Shown one piece after another: positions 24,883-33,441 of a stretch of 64,000 nt of DNA. Position 1 is the stretch's first letter, and every line of letters starts with the position of its first letter. The notes below the pieces were generated by a model. It ran no database searches, was not told where the DNA came from, and saw nothing but the letters and a program-made list of their open reading frames with translations. Source of the stretch: an uncultured Lachnospiraceae bacterium (GTDB lineage: Bacteria > Bacillota > Clostridia > Lachnospirales > Lachnospiraceae); assembly GCA_947628705.1 (NCBI GenBank), contig CANRAZ010000001.1:26309-90308 (forward strand), in the 5' to 3' direction. The position numbers and the translations under genes were made by a program.

Positions 24883-25866
24883 TCAGTTATCCTTCTGCTC
24901 ATGCACGACATGCGTGTGAGTGTAAAGGTGTTCCATGCAATATTCGTAATTTCCGTCGCATTTTGAACAGAATCTGAATTCCAAGTCATCTCCGTCAAGC
25001 TCCGTTCTTCCGCATACCGCACATTTGTGTCTTGTAATGACCTGCCTTCTGGTTCCGCCTGAACCGTTTCCCTGTCCGTATCCGGAATTACTGTAATTTC
25101 CGTAAACTCCGCTCATATAGTCCTGAGTAAACTTTCTGCGCCTTCTTGCGGCGGCAGGCGTTTTTCCCTTACGCTTAAGCACCGTAAGATAGAAAAGCAG
25201 AAAATTCATCAGTGAAACCATAAGCAGAATAAGGCTGCAGACTCCAAGAACCACGCTGGCGTTTAAGAACACGTCGACAACGCCGTAAATTTCCACCGCA
25301 ATATAGACGTAAGCCAGATACTTTACCTTTATCGGTATTATGAAGAACAGCAGGAACTGAACATCAGAATAAATCGTTGCAAATGCAAGGAACATGGACA
25401 AGTGTATATAGTGCAGGCTAATCGGCACCGACAGATGAAGCGCTCCGTGCGTCCACAGAAGAATTATGATATAAATCAGCACGGCGGCAAGAATGTTGAA
25501 AAGCACTCCGCTGAAATAGAATACGTTAAATTTAAAGCTTCCCCAGTTTGCCTCAAGCGAGTTTCCTATCATGTAGTAAAGATATACTGCAATCAGCATG
25601 AAAAAAATGTTTGTGTCAAGGGGCTGTATAAGAAAGGTAACTATTCTCCAAATCTGCCCTCTTAAAATCATGTCGATGTCGAATGAGAAATAAAGGGAAT
25701 AAAGGTCTACTCCCCTTGTAGCGCTTATCATTGCAACAAAAAAGCCAAGTATATAGAGCATCACTACATACTTCATGAGGTTTCTTATCGCATATTTTCC
25801 ATACTTGCGTTCAAGCTTGTCCAACATAGTCAAGATCCTCCCAAGCGGACTCAAACTATCTTTCAT
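24883..25866 (-). CDS. rhomboid-like membrane protein with C-terminal zinc ribbon, probably non-proteolytic
   Basis: A 327-residue protein with about six transmembrane segments (residues 30-240) and a soluble C-terminus. The loop LRGQIWRIVTFLIQP matches the L1-loop GxxWRxxT motif of rhomboids, and NSLEANWGSFKFNVFY resembles the following helix region. I find no GxSG serine motif and no catalytic histidine pairing, so it looks like a pseudo-rhomboid. The tail, after an Arg-rich and Gly/Asn/Tyr-rich linker, has CAVCG...FCSKCDGNYEYCMEHLYTHTH, a probable zinc-binding module. It heads a two-gene unit with the unknown 448-residue protein. Confidence 0.8.
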   Translation of the reverse strand: MKDSLSPLGRILTMLDKLERKYGKYAIRNLMKYVVMLYILGFFVAMISATRGVDLYSLYFSFDIDMILRGQIWRIVTFLIQPLDTNIFFMLIAVYLYYMIGNSLEANWGSFKFNVFYFSGVLFNILAAVLIYIIILLWTHGALHLSVPISLHYIHLSMFLAFATIYSDVQFLLFFIIPIKVKYLAYVYIAVEIYGVVDVFLNASVVLGVCSLILLMVSLMNFLLFYLTVLKRKGKTPAAARRRRKFTQDYMSGVYGNYSNSGYGQGNGSGGTRRQVITRHKCAVCGRTELDGDDLEFRFCSKCDGNYEYCMEHLYTHTHVVHEQKDN

Positions 25867-26021
25867 TATAATTGTGATTGAGTCTAATGTAAATCTTTTT
25901 TTGCTTATTTAGCAGGATTTTTATAAAAAGAATTTAAATCGGCTTAACATGTTAAATCAGAAATAAACGTTTTATTATACGTATCACCGCTTAAAATAAT
26001 TGAGCCCCAAGATTTAATTTA
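25867..26021. other. AT-rich divergent intergenic region
   Basis: This part of the 378-base divergent gap between the rhomboid-like gene and rqcH is AT-rich and holds no ORF. It should contain the minus-strand promoter of the rhomboid unit; I see TATAAT-like sequences but no convincing pair. Confidence 0.4.
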
Positions 26022-26051
26022 TTGTCATTTAACGTGTAAATGTGTTATACT
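26022..26051 (+). promoter_or_regulatory. promoter of rqcH
   Basis: TTGTCA (26022-26027), 18-base spacer, TATACT (26046-26051). It predicts a leader of almost 190 bases that carries the 33-bp repeat. Confidence 0.65.
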
Positions 26052-26132
26052 AGCCAACGGGTACGGTTTTTAGGTAAAGTCTGAAAATTTGTAAACAAAA
26101 TCCCGATATGCGAAAGAAAGCCTGATAAAAAG

Positions 26133-26229
26133 AGGCGGCTTACCGCATAATCATAATAATTGAAAAGGCGGCTCACCGCACAATCATAATAATTGAAAAG
26201 GCAACTTACCGCACAATCGTTATTTTAAA
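26133..26229 (+). repeat. three tandem 33-bp repeats in the rqcH leader
   Basis: Units at 26133-26165, 26166-26198 and 26199-26229 (last slightly short and more diverged). Each begins AGGCGGCTTACCGC or a variant and ends with ATAATAATTGAAA. In the first two units GCGG/CCGC can form a small hairpin; the third has GCAA instead. The last unit runs into the Shine-Dalgarno AAAAGGAGG. Confidence 0.85.
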
Positions 26230-26244
26230 AAGGAGGAAAGCGTC

Positions 26245-28050
26245 ATGGCATTTGACGGTTTTGTGATTTCATGCCTTGCAGACAGTCTCAGGAGCTGTCT
26301 CGTGGGAGGCAGAATAACCAAGATAAGCCAGCCTGAAAAAGATGAAATCATTCTGACAATCAAAAACTACGATGTCTACAGGCTTGATATTTCCGTAAAC
26401 GCTTCTCTCCCTTTGGTATGCCTGACTGATGAAACCAAGCCTGCGCCGCTGACCGCTCCCGGCTTTTGCATGCTGCTTAGAAAGCATCTAAACAACGCAA
26501 AAATCATTGATATCGTCCAGCCTAACATGGAAAGAGTCATCATGTTAAAAATTGAGCATTTGGACGAAATGGGCGATTTAAAAGAAAAATGGCTTATTGC
26601 AGAGCTTATGGGCAAGCACTCCAACATCATATTTACCGACGAGAGCATGAGGATAATAGACTCAATAAAGCATGTTTCGCAATTTGTAAGCTCTGTAAGA
26701 GAGGTTTTGCCGGGCAGGGATTACTTTATCCCAAAGACAACGGACAAGACTGACGCCCATGAATCTGATTATAAAAGCTTTTGCAGCGCCGTAAGGAGCA
26801 AGCATTGTGAGGTTTTCAAGGCTCTGTACTGCTCGTACACGGGCTTTTCTCCTTTGATCGCAAATGAGATATGCAAACGGGCGGGGGTACCCTCTTCCGA
26901 AAATACCGATGCTCTTACAGAGGACGCCCTCAGTTCGCTTTATGAAATTACGAAGCATATGCTGGATATGTCGGATAACGGCAAATACTCTCCCGTCATA
27001 ATAACAAAAAATTCAGAGCCTGTTGAATTTTCCTGCTTTCCTCTGACCGTCTACAGTGAGGAGAGCTTTGAAACCGTGGAATACAACAGCATTTCCGAGG
27101 TTCTTACCTCCTTCTACAGCATGAAGGAGAAGCTTTCAAGAATAAACCAGAAATCCGCCGCGCTTAGAAAAAACCTCTTAACGGCGATAGAAAGAGTCTC
27201 AAAGAAATATGACCTTCAGCTTGCGCAGCTTAAGGACACCGAAAAGCGTGACAAATTCAAGGTTTACGGAGAGCTGATTACCGCCTACGGCTATTCGGTG
27301 CCCGAAGGCTCAAAAAGCATGAGCTGCATTAACTACTATGACGGAAAGGAAATTACGATTCCTCTCGACCCGACTATTCCTGTTCTTGCCAACGCCAAAA
27401 GATATTTTGACAGATACTCCAAATTAAAAAGGACAAACGAAGCTGTCGCCGAGCTTTTAAAAAAGACCTCTGAGGAACTGTACCACTTAAAATCCATACA
27501 GAATTCTCTTGATATGGCTCTGTATGAGGGCGACTTGGCGGATATCAGGCGCGAAATGGCTGAATACGGCTATATCAAAAAAAATTCTGACGAGCGGAAA
27601 AATCTCAAATCAGGAAATACATCTAAAGCCGGAAGAAGCGGAAAAAACAGGGAGCTTAAATCAAAAAATCACTCCTCGCCGCTCCATTACAGGACTGATG
27701 ACGGCTTTGATTTATACGCAGGCAAAAACAATTACCAGAACGACGAAATAACCTTTAAGCTTGCCGACGGAGGCGACTGGTGGTTCCACGCCAAAAACGC
27801 TCCCGGCTCTCACGTTATCTTAAAAACAGACGGTAAGGAAATACCCGATAAGGTGTTTGAGCAGGCGGCGGCTCTTGCTGCGTACTACTCTTCGCAAAAG
27901 GACAGCGGAAAGGTAGAAATCGACTACCTGCAAAGAAAAAACGTCAAGAAACCGAACGGCTCCAAGCCCGGCTTTGTCGTTTACTACACCAACTACTCTA
28001 TGGTTGCCGCTCCCGATATCTCCTCTCTCACCGAGGTTGCAGGAGATTAA
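26245..28050 (+). CDS. rqcH: NFACT-family ribosome quality control protein RqcH
   Basis: Binds stalled 50S subunits and recruits tRNA-Ala to add alanine tails to stuck nascent chains. The 601-residue protein has the full architecture: NFACT-N (about 1-270), a coiled-coil middle (about 275-430), and the NFACT-R domain with DGFDLYAGKNNYQND and GDWWFHAKNAPGSHVIL. The ATG follows AAAAGGAGG. Position 96-97 reads ER where Bacillus RqcH has the functional D97-R98 pair. Older annotations call such proteins fibronectin-binding. Its leader carries a 33-bp repeat array. Confidence 0.95.
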   Translation: MAFDGFVISCLADSLRSCLVGGRITKISQPEKDEIILTIKNYDVYRLDISVNASLPLVCLTDETKPAPLTAPGFCMLLRKHLNNAKIIDIVQPNMERVIMLKIEHLDEMGDLKEKWLIAELMGKHSNIIFTDESMRIIDSIKHVSQFVSSVREVLPGRDYFIPKTTDKTDAHESDYKSFCSAVRSKHCEVFKALYCSYTGFSPLIANEICKRAGVPSSENTDALTEDALSSLYEITKHMLDMSDNGKYSPVIITKNSEPVEFSCFPLTVYSEESFETVEYNSISEVLTSFYSMKEKLSRINQKSAALRKNLLTAIERVSKKYDLQLAQLKDTEKRDKFKVYGELITAYGYSVPEGSKSMSCINYYDGKEITIPLDPTIPVLANAKRYFDRYSKLKRTNEAVAELLKKTSEELYHLKSIQNSLDMALYEGDLADIRREMAEYGYIKKNSDERKNLKSGNTSKAGRSGKNRELKSKNHSSPLHYRTDDGFDLYAGKNNYQNDEITFKLADGGDWWFHAKNAPGSHVILKTDGKEIPDKVFEQAAALAAYYSSQKDSGKVEIDYLQRKNVKKPNGSKPGFVVYYTNYSMVAAPDISSLTEVAGD

Positions 28051-28109
28051 AGCAGGCCGACAGGTTGACCGTCTGCACCGAAAAAGATATACGATTAAAA
28101 AAACAGCTG

Positions 28110-28138
28110 TTTACAAAAGGCTTGCTTTAAATTAGAAT
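28110..28138 (+). promoter_or_regulatory. promoter of the PHP phosphatase gene
   Basis: TTTACA (28110-28115), 17-base spacer, TAGAAT (28133-28138), about 45 bases before the ATG at 28185. Confidence 0.6.
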
Positions 28139-28184
28139 TAAACCTGAACGGTAATGCAATACATTTTATACGAAAGGAATACAC

Positions 28185-29000
28185 ATGATTTCATCTGACT
28201 ATCACGTCCACTCTTCATTTTCAACCGACAGCGACGCTCCCCCCAGTGAGGTCTTAAACGCCGCCGTAAGTCTCGGACTTAAATCTGTCTGCCTCACTGA
28301 CCATATGGACTGCGAATGGCCCGAGGATCCTGAACTTTTTATTTTTGATACGGATGAATACTTTAAAGCCCTCACTAAATTAAAAGAGGAATATAAAGAC
28401 AGGCTTGATTTGCGAATCGGAATGGAGCTTGGTCTAAGAAGTGAGCCTGACGTTTATGCTTTTCTTTCGGAAAGCTACAAAAAATATCAGGATATGCCTT
28501 TTGACTTTATTATCGGCTCAACCCATGTTTTCGATTACGGAGACCCATACTACACTAAATTCTGGGAGGATAAGAATCCCGACAGCGTGGTAAACTCCTT
28601 TTACGAATCGACTCTGTTTAACGCCTCCCATTATGACTGCTACGACGTCTACGGACACATCGACTATATCACAAGATACCTTCCTGACGGCTGCCACTAT
28701 GAGCAGTCACGTTATGCTGAACTAATTGAAGCAATCTTAAAGGCAATAATTAACGGGAACCGCGGAATCGAGATAAACACAGCTTCTCTTACAAAGGGCT
28801 ATGCCGACGCCAATCCCAACGCTTCTGTAATAAAGCTTTATAAAGAGTTGGGTGGTGAAATCATTACTGTGGGAAGCGATGCCCACTCTCCCGAAAACCT
28901 GACGGCACATTTTGACACGGCAGCTACGATTTTAAAGGATTGCGGATTCAAGTACTATACTGAGTTTGTAAACCGCAAGCCTGTATTTTTGGAACTGTAG
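28185..29000 (+). CDS. PHP-domain histidinol-phosphatase (HisK/HisJ type)
   Basis: A 271-residue PHP-fold metal phosphoesterase of the type that hydrolyses histidinol phosphate in histidine synthesis. Metal-binding motifs are present in order: DYHVHSSFSTDS, LTDHMD, GMELGLR, GSTHVFD, YGHIDYITRY and GSDAHSPENL. No other his genes are nearby, so substrate is an assumption from family. The ATG follows GAAAGGAAT. A strong bidirectional terminator follows. Confidence 0.9.
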   Translation: MISSDYHVHSSFSTDSDAPPSEVLNAAVSLGLKSVCLTDHMDCEWPEDPELFIFDTDEYFKALTKLKEEYKDRLDLRIGMELGLRSEPDVYAFLSESYKKYQDMPFDFIIGSTHVFDYGDPYYTKFWEDKNPDSVVNSFYESTLFNASHYDCYDVYGHIDYITRYLPDGCHYEQSRYAELIEAILKAIINGNRGIEINTASLTKGYADANPNASVIKLYKELGGEIITVGSDAHSPENLTAHFDTAATILKDCGFKYYTEFVNRKPVFLEL

Positions 29001-29011
29001 AGCAAAGCATA

Positions 29012-29052
29012 AAAACGGTGCAGAACCTTTAGAGGCGCTGCACCGTTTTTTA
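29012..29052. terminator. bidirectional intrinsic terminator
   Basis: AACGGTGCAG (29014-29023) pairs with CTGCACCGTT (29038-29047), flanked by A5 on the left and a T-run on the right. It can end the PHP gene on the plus strand and the cysteine desulfurase gene on the minus strand. Confidence 0.9.
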
Positions 29053-29094
29053 TATGAAAGCAGTTTGAATGAGCCTTTTTACCGGCATGAACCG

Positions 29095-30282
29095 CTAAGC
29101 CCTTGAGCTTTCCCTCATCTGTGCGATTACAATTTTAAGCTCGTCAACCGCCCTGTCGATTTCCTCAATTTTGTTATCATTCCCTATTGTAAATCTTACG
29201 CTTGCCAGTGCGAGCTTTTCCTCAAGTCCGAGCGCTTCAAGAACGTGAGACGGCGCCTCGGAAAAAGCGCTGCACGCCGAACCGCTGGAAGCGCACACGC
29301 CTGCGGTATCAAGCATAAGAGGTATTGAACCCTCGTTTATTCCTGCAAAGCTGAAATTTACATTGCCCGGAAGTCTTTTGGCTCTTATGGCATTTTCTAC
29401 CCTGCCCGTATCTACTCTGCTTCCGTTTAGCCTGCACTCAGGGATTTCGTTCATAATTCGGTTTATCATATGGTTCCTGAGCTTGCTTACATAAATAAAG
29501 TTATCGTTCATGTTTGCGGCCGCTTCCTTCGCTGCGGCTGCAAAGCCAACGATTCCTGCAACATTTTCCGTTCCTGCACGAAGTCCAAACTCCTGCTCTC
29601 CCCCATGAAGGAGGCTCTCGATTCCCGAACCCTTTCTTACATAAAGCGCGCCGACTCCCTTCGGTCCGTGAATCTTATGCGAGCTCATACTCATAAGGTC
29701 AATTTGCAGTTTGTTTACATCAATGGGAATCTGCCCAAATGCCTGAACCGCATCTACGTGGAAAATCTTTCTGTAGTATGCGGCTATATTCCCGATTTCC
29801 TCTATCGGTTCAATCGTTCCGATTTCATTGTTCGCATACATTATGCTTATCATTCTGGTTATTCTGCTGATATTGCTTTGGAGCTGATATAAATCAACCG
29901 TTCCATACCTGTCTACATTTATATACTTAACAAAAAAGCCCTCTTTTTCGAGATATTTACAGGTATTGATTACGGCGTGATGCTCTATTTTAGAGGTTAT
30001 TATCTGGCTTTGACGGCCTGCGCCAGCATACATAGAACCCTTTATTGCAAAATTATCCGATTCCGTACCGCCTGATGTGAATATTATCTCCTCAGGGGCA
30101 GCTCCGATAACTCCAGCAATAACGGCTCTTGCCTCCTCCACTGCACGTCTGCACTCCATTGAGGAGGCGTAATTGCCCGACGGATTGGCATAATTCTCAA
30201 CCATATAAGGCAGCATTGCTTCTAGCACTTTTTCGCTGCACCTTGTCGTCGCAGCATTATCTAAATAAATACAGTCGTTCAT
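29095..30282 (-). CDS. cysteine desulfurase (NifS/IscS class)
   Basis: PLP enzyme releasing sulfur from cysteine for Fe-S clusters or tRNA thiolation. The 395-residue protein has YLDNAATT at the N-terminus, SGGTESDN, the cofactor lysine in SSHKIHGPKG, and the catalytic cysteine loop ASSGSACS. ATG at 30282 begins MNDCIYLDNAATT; the ORF-track TTG six codons earlier has no ribosome binding site. Neither has a clear Shine-Dalgarno, and a -10-like TATAAT lies only about 27 bases upstream, so the leader may be very short. There is no iscU or thiI partner nearby. Confidence 0.92.
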   Translation of the reverse strand: MNDCIYLDNAATTRCSEKVLEAMLPYMVENYANPSGNYASSMECRRAVEEARAVIAGVIGAAPEEIIFTSGGTESDNFAIKGSMYAGAGRQSQIITSKIEHHAVINTCKYLEKEGFFVKYINVDRYGTVDLYQLQSNISRITRMISIMYANNEIGTIEPIEEIGNIAAYYRKIFHVDAVQAFGQIPIDVNKLQIDLMSMSSHKIHGPKGVGALYVRKGSGIESLLHGGEQEFGLRAGTENVAGIVGFAAAAKEAAANMNDNFIYVSKLRNHMINRIMNEIPECRLNGSRVDTGRVENAIRAKRLPGNVNFSFAGINEGSIPLMLDTAGVCASSGSACSAFSEAPSHVLEALGLEEKLALASVRFTIGNDNKIEEIDRAVDELKIVIAQMRESSRA

Positions 30283-30308
30283 GGTACTGCCGGAAATCAA
30301 TTTACTAT

Positions 30309-30314
30309 ATTATA
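30309..30314 (-). promoter_or_regulatory. possible -10 element of the cysteine desulfurase gene
   Basis: Perfect TATAAT on the minus strand; no good -35 at 16-18 bases. It would give a 5' untranslated region of about 20 bases. Confidence 0.35.
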
Positions 30315-30423
30315 TGCTTTACTTCCGTTTTGGACTGAAAATATTATCCGCTTACATTTTTTCCGTCTTTAAAACATATATTTTACTTGAAAACTGCATT
30401 TTTCAAACGGCTGCATCAGAAAT

Positions 30424-31923
30424 ATGAAAAAGAAAATACTTCTCGGAACAATAATCCTCACCGTAGCAGGGCTCATATCCCGTGTCATCGGCTTTATGTA
30501 TAAAATATTTCTTGCCAAATCCATGTCGGCGGAAACAATGGGGCTTTATCAGCTTGTTTTCCCTGTTTATAATGTGTGCTTTACCCTTTTTGCATCAGGA
30601 ATACAGGTAACGGTTTCAAAGATGATTGCCGAAGTAAAGGAATATCCGGCTAAGAAATCCGCACTGCTGAAGCTGTCCTGTCTGGTTTCCGTTATAATTG
30701 CGACAGTGCTTACAATATTTATCAGCAGCAACGCAGGATTTGTCGCCCGTGTTTTCGTTAAAGAGGAAGCAGTTGCACCGGGGCTTCGCATACTAAGCTA
30801 TGCCTTTCCGTTCTGTGCGGTAACATCAGTCATAAACGGTTATTTCTACGGAATGAAGAAATCCGGAATTCCGGCGGCAAGCCAGCTTATCGAGCAGACG
30901 ATAAGAGTAGGGCTTGTCTTTATCGTTGCAAGCGTTTACACCGACGACGGCGTAGTTACATGCGAGCTCGCTGTGCTTGGCATGCTTGCCGGTGAAATCG
31001 CATCCTGCATATTTAACGCAATAAGTCTTGCGGCAGAAAAGAAACAGCCTGTTCAAACAACGGAAAGCGTCCGCTACAGCGGAATTCTGTCAAGATTTGC
31101 AAAAATGAGCATTCCCCTGACTCTAAACAGATTCGTGTTAAGCCTGCTTCACAGCTTTGAAACCATCATTTTGCCTCTCCTGCTTGTAAAGTCGGGAAAC
31201 ACTCGCGAAGAAGCTCTCGCGACCCTCGGCATTTTAAACGGAATGACGATTCCGTTTCTCGTTTTTCCGTCGGCAATAACCAGTTCAATATCAATTCTCC
31301 TTCTCCCGACAATTTCGGAGGCACAGTGCAAGGGCAGGCTCTCCGTTTGCAGACAGGCTACGGCTCTGGTTCTTAAATATTCGTTTATCTTAGGTCTTGC
31401 GTGCTTCGGCATTTTCAATGTCAGCGGTCTGAAGCTCTGCTCTATGATATTCGGAAACGAAACATCGGGGCAATATCTTATCATACTTTCCTTTCTTTGT
31501 CCGATGATGTACATGTCAGCCACTGTTCCAAGCATCATAAACGGTCTTGGAAAGCCGCTTATTACCTTCAGAAATTCCTGCATAATAAATATTGTTCAGA
31601 TAATACTGCTTGCGGTTTTCATTATCAATTTTGGAATCAAGGGCTATTTTATAACAATGTTTATTACGCAGTTTATCCAGCTTTATCTGGACGTTTACTC
31701 CTTAAATCACGAAAGAATGTTTAAAATGGACGTCAAAAACTCGATAATCATACCCGGACTCCTTGTCGGGCTTCTGATTCCGATTTTTAATGCAATACTC
31801 AGCAAGATATCAGGTCACTTTGGAGGACTTACGGGAATCTGCATAACAGTCCCTGCCTTTTTGCTGTTTTATGCAGTTCTGCTTGTGACGGTCAAGGTGA
31901 TAAGGAAAAGCGATTTTGCGTAA
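30424..31923 (+). CDS. SpoVB-like MOP-superfamily lipid flippase / polysaccharide exporter
   Basis: A 499-residue protein with about 12-14 transmembrane segments. The start KKKILLGTIILTVAGLISR, then FMYKIFLAKSMSAETMGLYQL, is characteristic of the SpoVB/MurJ-like branch of the MOP flippase family. In Bacillus SpoVB is needed for spore cortex synthesis, probably moving lipid-linked peptidoglycan precursors. Here the gene is alone and divergent from the cysteine desulfurase gene. No strong Shine-Dalgarno precedes the ATG. A vegetative polysaccharide role cannot be excluded. Confidence 0.88.
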   Translation: MKKKILLGTIILTVAGLISRVIGFMYKIFLAKSMSAETMGLYQLVFPVYNVCFTLFASGIQVTVSKMIAEVKEYPAKKSALLKLSCLVSVIIATVLTIFISSNAGFVARVFVKEEAVAPGLRILSYAFPFCAVTSVINGYFYGMKKSGIPAASQLIEQTIRVGLVFIVASVYTDDGVVTCELAVLGMLAGEIASCIFNAISLAAEKKQPVQTTESVRYSGILSRFAKMSIPLTLNRFVLSLLHSFETIILPLLLVKSGNTREEALATLGILNGMTIPFLVFPSAITSSISILLLPTISEAQCKGRLSVCRQATALVLKYSFILGLACFGIFNVSGLKLCSMIFGNETSGQYLIILSFLCPMMYMSATVPSIINGLGKPLITFRNSCIINIVQIILLAVFIINFGIKGYFITMFITQFIQLYLDVYSLNHERMFKMDVKNSIIIPGLLVGLLIPIFNAILSKISGHFGGLTGICITVPAFLLFYAVLLVTVKVIRKSDFA

Positions 31924-32228
31924 TGAGTTAACTAATAAACATTCTAAGCTATACAATAAATACTATACGGCTTCAAATAAGCTCGCATCGGCTCGCGCCG
32001 AAACGCTTCTGTAAACGGTGCAGTTTTAATAAAAATGAACATTCGATGCATTGGGCTTCCATATGCGAAGTTTTTTTGAAATAATCGACTGCTCGGTATT
32101 AAAAATCCCTCGAAAGGACTTTTTTCAGCAAAAATACAAGTTTGAATACCAATAATAAATTTGTTATGCTATAATGTCCTCAAGCAATACCGCCGATTTT
32201 GCCGGCTTATATTTGCGAGTAGAACATT
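31924..32228. other. intergenic region with an extended -10 promoter
   Basis: No gene was found in this stretch. The main feature is TGCTATAAT at 32167-32175 on the plus strand, an extended -10 without a good -35, which probably drives the zinc-ribbon pair. No RNA gene or terminator with a T-tract is apparent after the SpoVB-like gene. Confidence 0.45.
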
Positions 32229-32330
32229 ATGAGAAAGAAATCATCAGGTTTACTGCTTGACGCCGTCTGCTTTTTAATCGGCTGCGCCGAATCACCGGCA
32301 AAGACGGCCGGCGGCACAGGCAAAAGATAA
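32229..32330 (+). CDS. 33-codon ORF resembling a lipoprotein signal (possible remnant)
   Basis: ATG at 32229 encodes MRKKSSGLLLDAVCFLIGC followed by a short Ala/Gly-rich tail and stop. A positively charged start, hydrophobic core and LIGC lipobox-like end resemble a lipoprotein signal peptide. There is no convincing Shine-Dalgarno. It ends 15 bases before the zinc-ribbon gene. It may be a tiny lipoprotein, a decayed gene start or chance. Confidence 0.25.
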   Translation: MRKKSSGLLLDAVCFLIGCAESPAKTAGGTGKR

Positions 32331-32345
32331 CGGAGGTGAATAATT

Positions 32346-33425
32346 GTGTTTTGCGGAAATTGCGGAAAAAAAATTCAAGAGGATTTTAAGATATGTCCTT
32401 ATTGCGGAAAGGCAATCTCTCACTCGACAAGCAGTGTGCCGGGCGATTTAACCGCACCTGCTGCGCCTGTACAAGCGGCGGCGAACGTTACGGCTAGACA
32501 GACCGCGCCTGTTACGCCTGTGCAAGCGGCGGCGAACGTTACGGCTGAACAGACCGTGCCTGTTACGCCTGTGCAAACGGCGGCGAACGTTACGGCTGAA
32601 CAGACCGCGCCTGTTACGCCTGTGCAAGCGGCGGCGAACGTTACGGCAGAACAAACTGTGCCTGTTACGCCTGTGCAAGCGGCGGCAAACGTCACGGCCG
32701 GTACTCCTCAAGGGTACTATCAGCAGAATGTACAATCGGGGTACGCATATTCTGCACCTGTCAATGTTAAGAAAAAGACTCACCCGCTTTCAGTTATTCT
32801 GTTAGTTGTCGGCTTGCTTTGCATAGCGGGTGCGGCGGTTTTGGTTTTTATGAATCGCGGACTATTTTTCGAAAAATCAAATGTAGAAGAAATCACAGAA
32901 GATTCCGTTTTGCCGTGTTCGTTTGATGTTTCTTTACTCTACCTAGGCGAACCTGTACGAACTACCAAATACACGCTTTCGCGTGAAGACGACCGGAAGA
33001 TGCTGAATGATTTGAATAAGCTTATGAAACCATTGAGAAATAATAACGTGGAGATAGACTCTTCGGTGTTTGTTTTACCGCCGATGAAAATCACCCTTGA
33101 TGAAGACGCAGGGTCTGAATATCCTTCTTATGCATATCATCTTGAAGATCTTGAAGATGCGCGTTTCAATGTCATTCTTAACAGATCGCTTTATGATTTA
33201 CAAACGAGTTATAGTTATGAGTATAACATAGGCGACAACATGCCAAGGTTTTTCTTTTTTTCTTATGACAGCGACGGTGATGTTTGGTTTGAACCGTACC
33301 CTGTTGATAAAATAACAGAATTTGACGAAAACAGACAAAGTCAGCCGTTTGCGATCGTTGACATGGACAATTTACTAAACCAACTCAACATTTCTCCCCA
33401 ACAGATGGCTCGATTCATGGATTAA
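32346..33425 (+). CDS. zinc-ribbon membrane-anchored protein with 17-residue tandem repeats
   Basis: A 359-residue protein. A zinc ribbon opens it (MFCGNCGKKI...ICPYCGKA). Five tandem 17-residue repeats of the type TAPVTPVQAAANVTAEQ follow (about residues 36-119), then a basic stretch and one transmembrane helix (about 146-168), and a ~190-residue outer domain. That domain is homologous to the one in the next gene: VFVLPPMKITLD and FAIVDMDNLLNQL match VFVVPPMKITID... and FAVVDMDKICKQL. GTG start at 32346 behind CGGAGGTGA. The zinc ribbon is inferred to be cytoplasmic. Function unknown. Confidence 0.8.
   Translation: MFCGNCGKKIQEDFKICPYCGKAISHSTSSVPGDLTAPAAPVQAAANVTARQTAPVTPVQAAANVTAEQTVPVTPVQTAANVTAEQTAPVTPVQAAANVTAEQTVPVTPVQAAANVTAGTPQGYYQQNVQSGYAYSAPVNVKKKTHPLSVILLVVGLLCIAGAAVLVFMNRGLFFEKSNVEEITEDSVLPCSFDVSLLYLGEPVRTTKYTLSREDDRKMLNDLNKLMKPLRNNNVEIDSSVFVLPPMKITLDEDAGSEYPSYAYHLEDLEDARFNVILNRSLYDLQTSYSYEYNIGDNMPRFFFFSYDSDGDVWFEPYPVDKITEFDENRQSQPFAIVDMDNLLNQLNISPQQMARFMD
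32451..32702 (+). repeat. five in-frame 51-bp tandem repeats
   Basis: Units of 51 bp start at 32451, 32502, 32553, 32604 and 32655 (the last is cut short at about 48 bp). Inner copies are nearly identical at DNA level, which indicates recent expansion or homogenisation. The repeat also creates long open frames on the minus strand that are artefacts. Confidence 0.92.
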
Positions 33426-33441
33426 GAAGGAGGGATAATAT

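Noticed and set aside
26133-26229. Possible CRISPR array (33-bp repeat)
   Set aside because: Units are directly adjacent with no unique spacers, only three copies, and no cas genes nearby.
32420-32783. Minus-strand ORFs rich in ACTGVTG and RRLHRRNR repeats
   Set aside because: Artefacts of the 51-bp coding repeat on the plus strand; the zinc ribbon and membrane helix identify the true frame.
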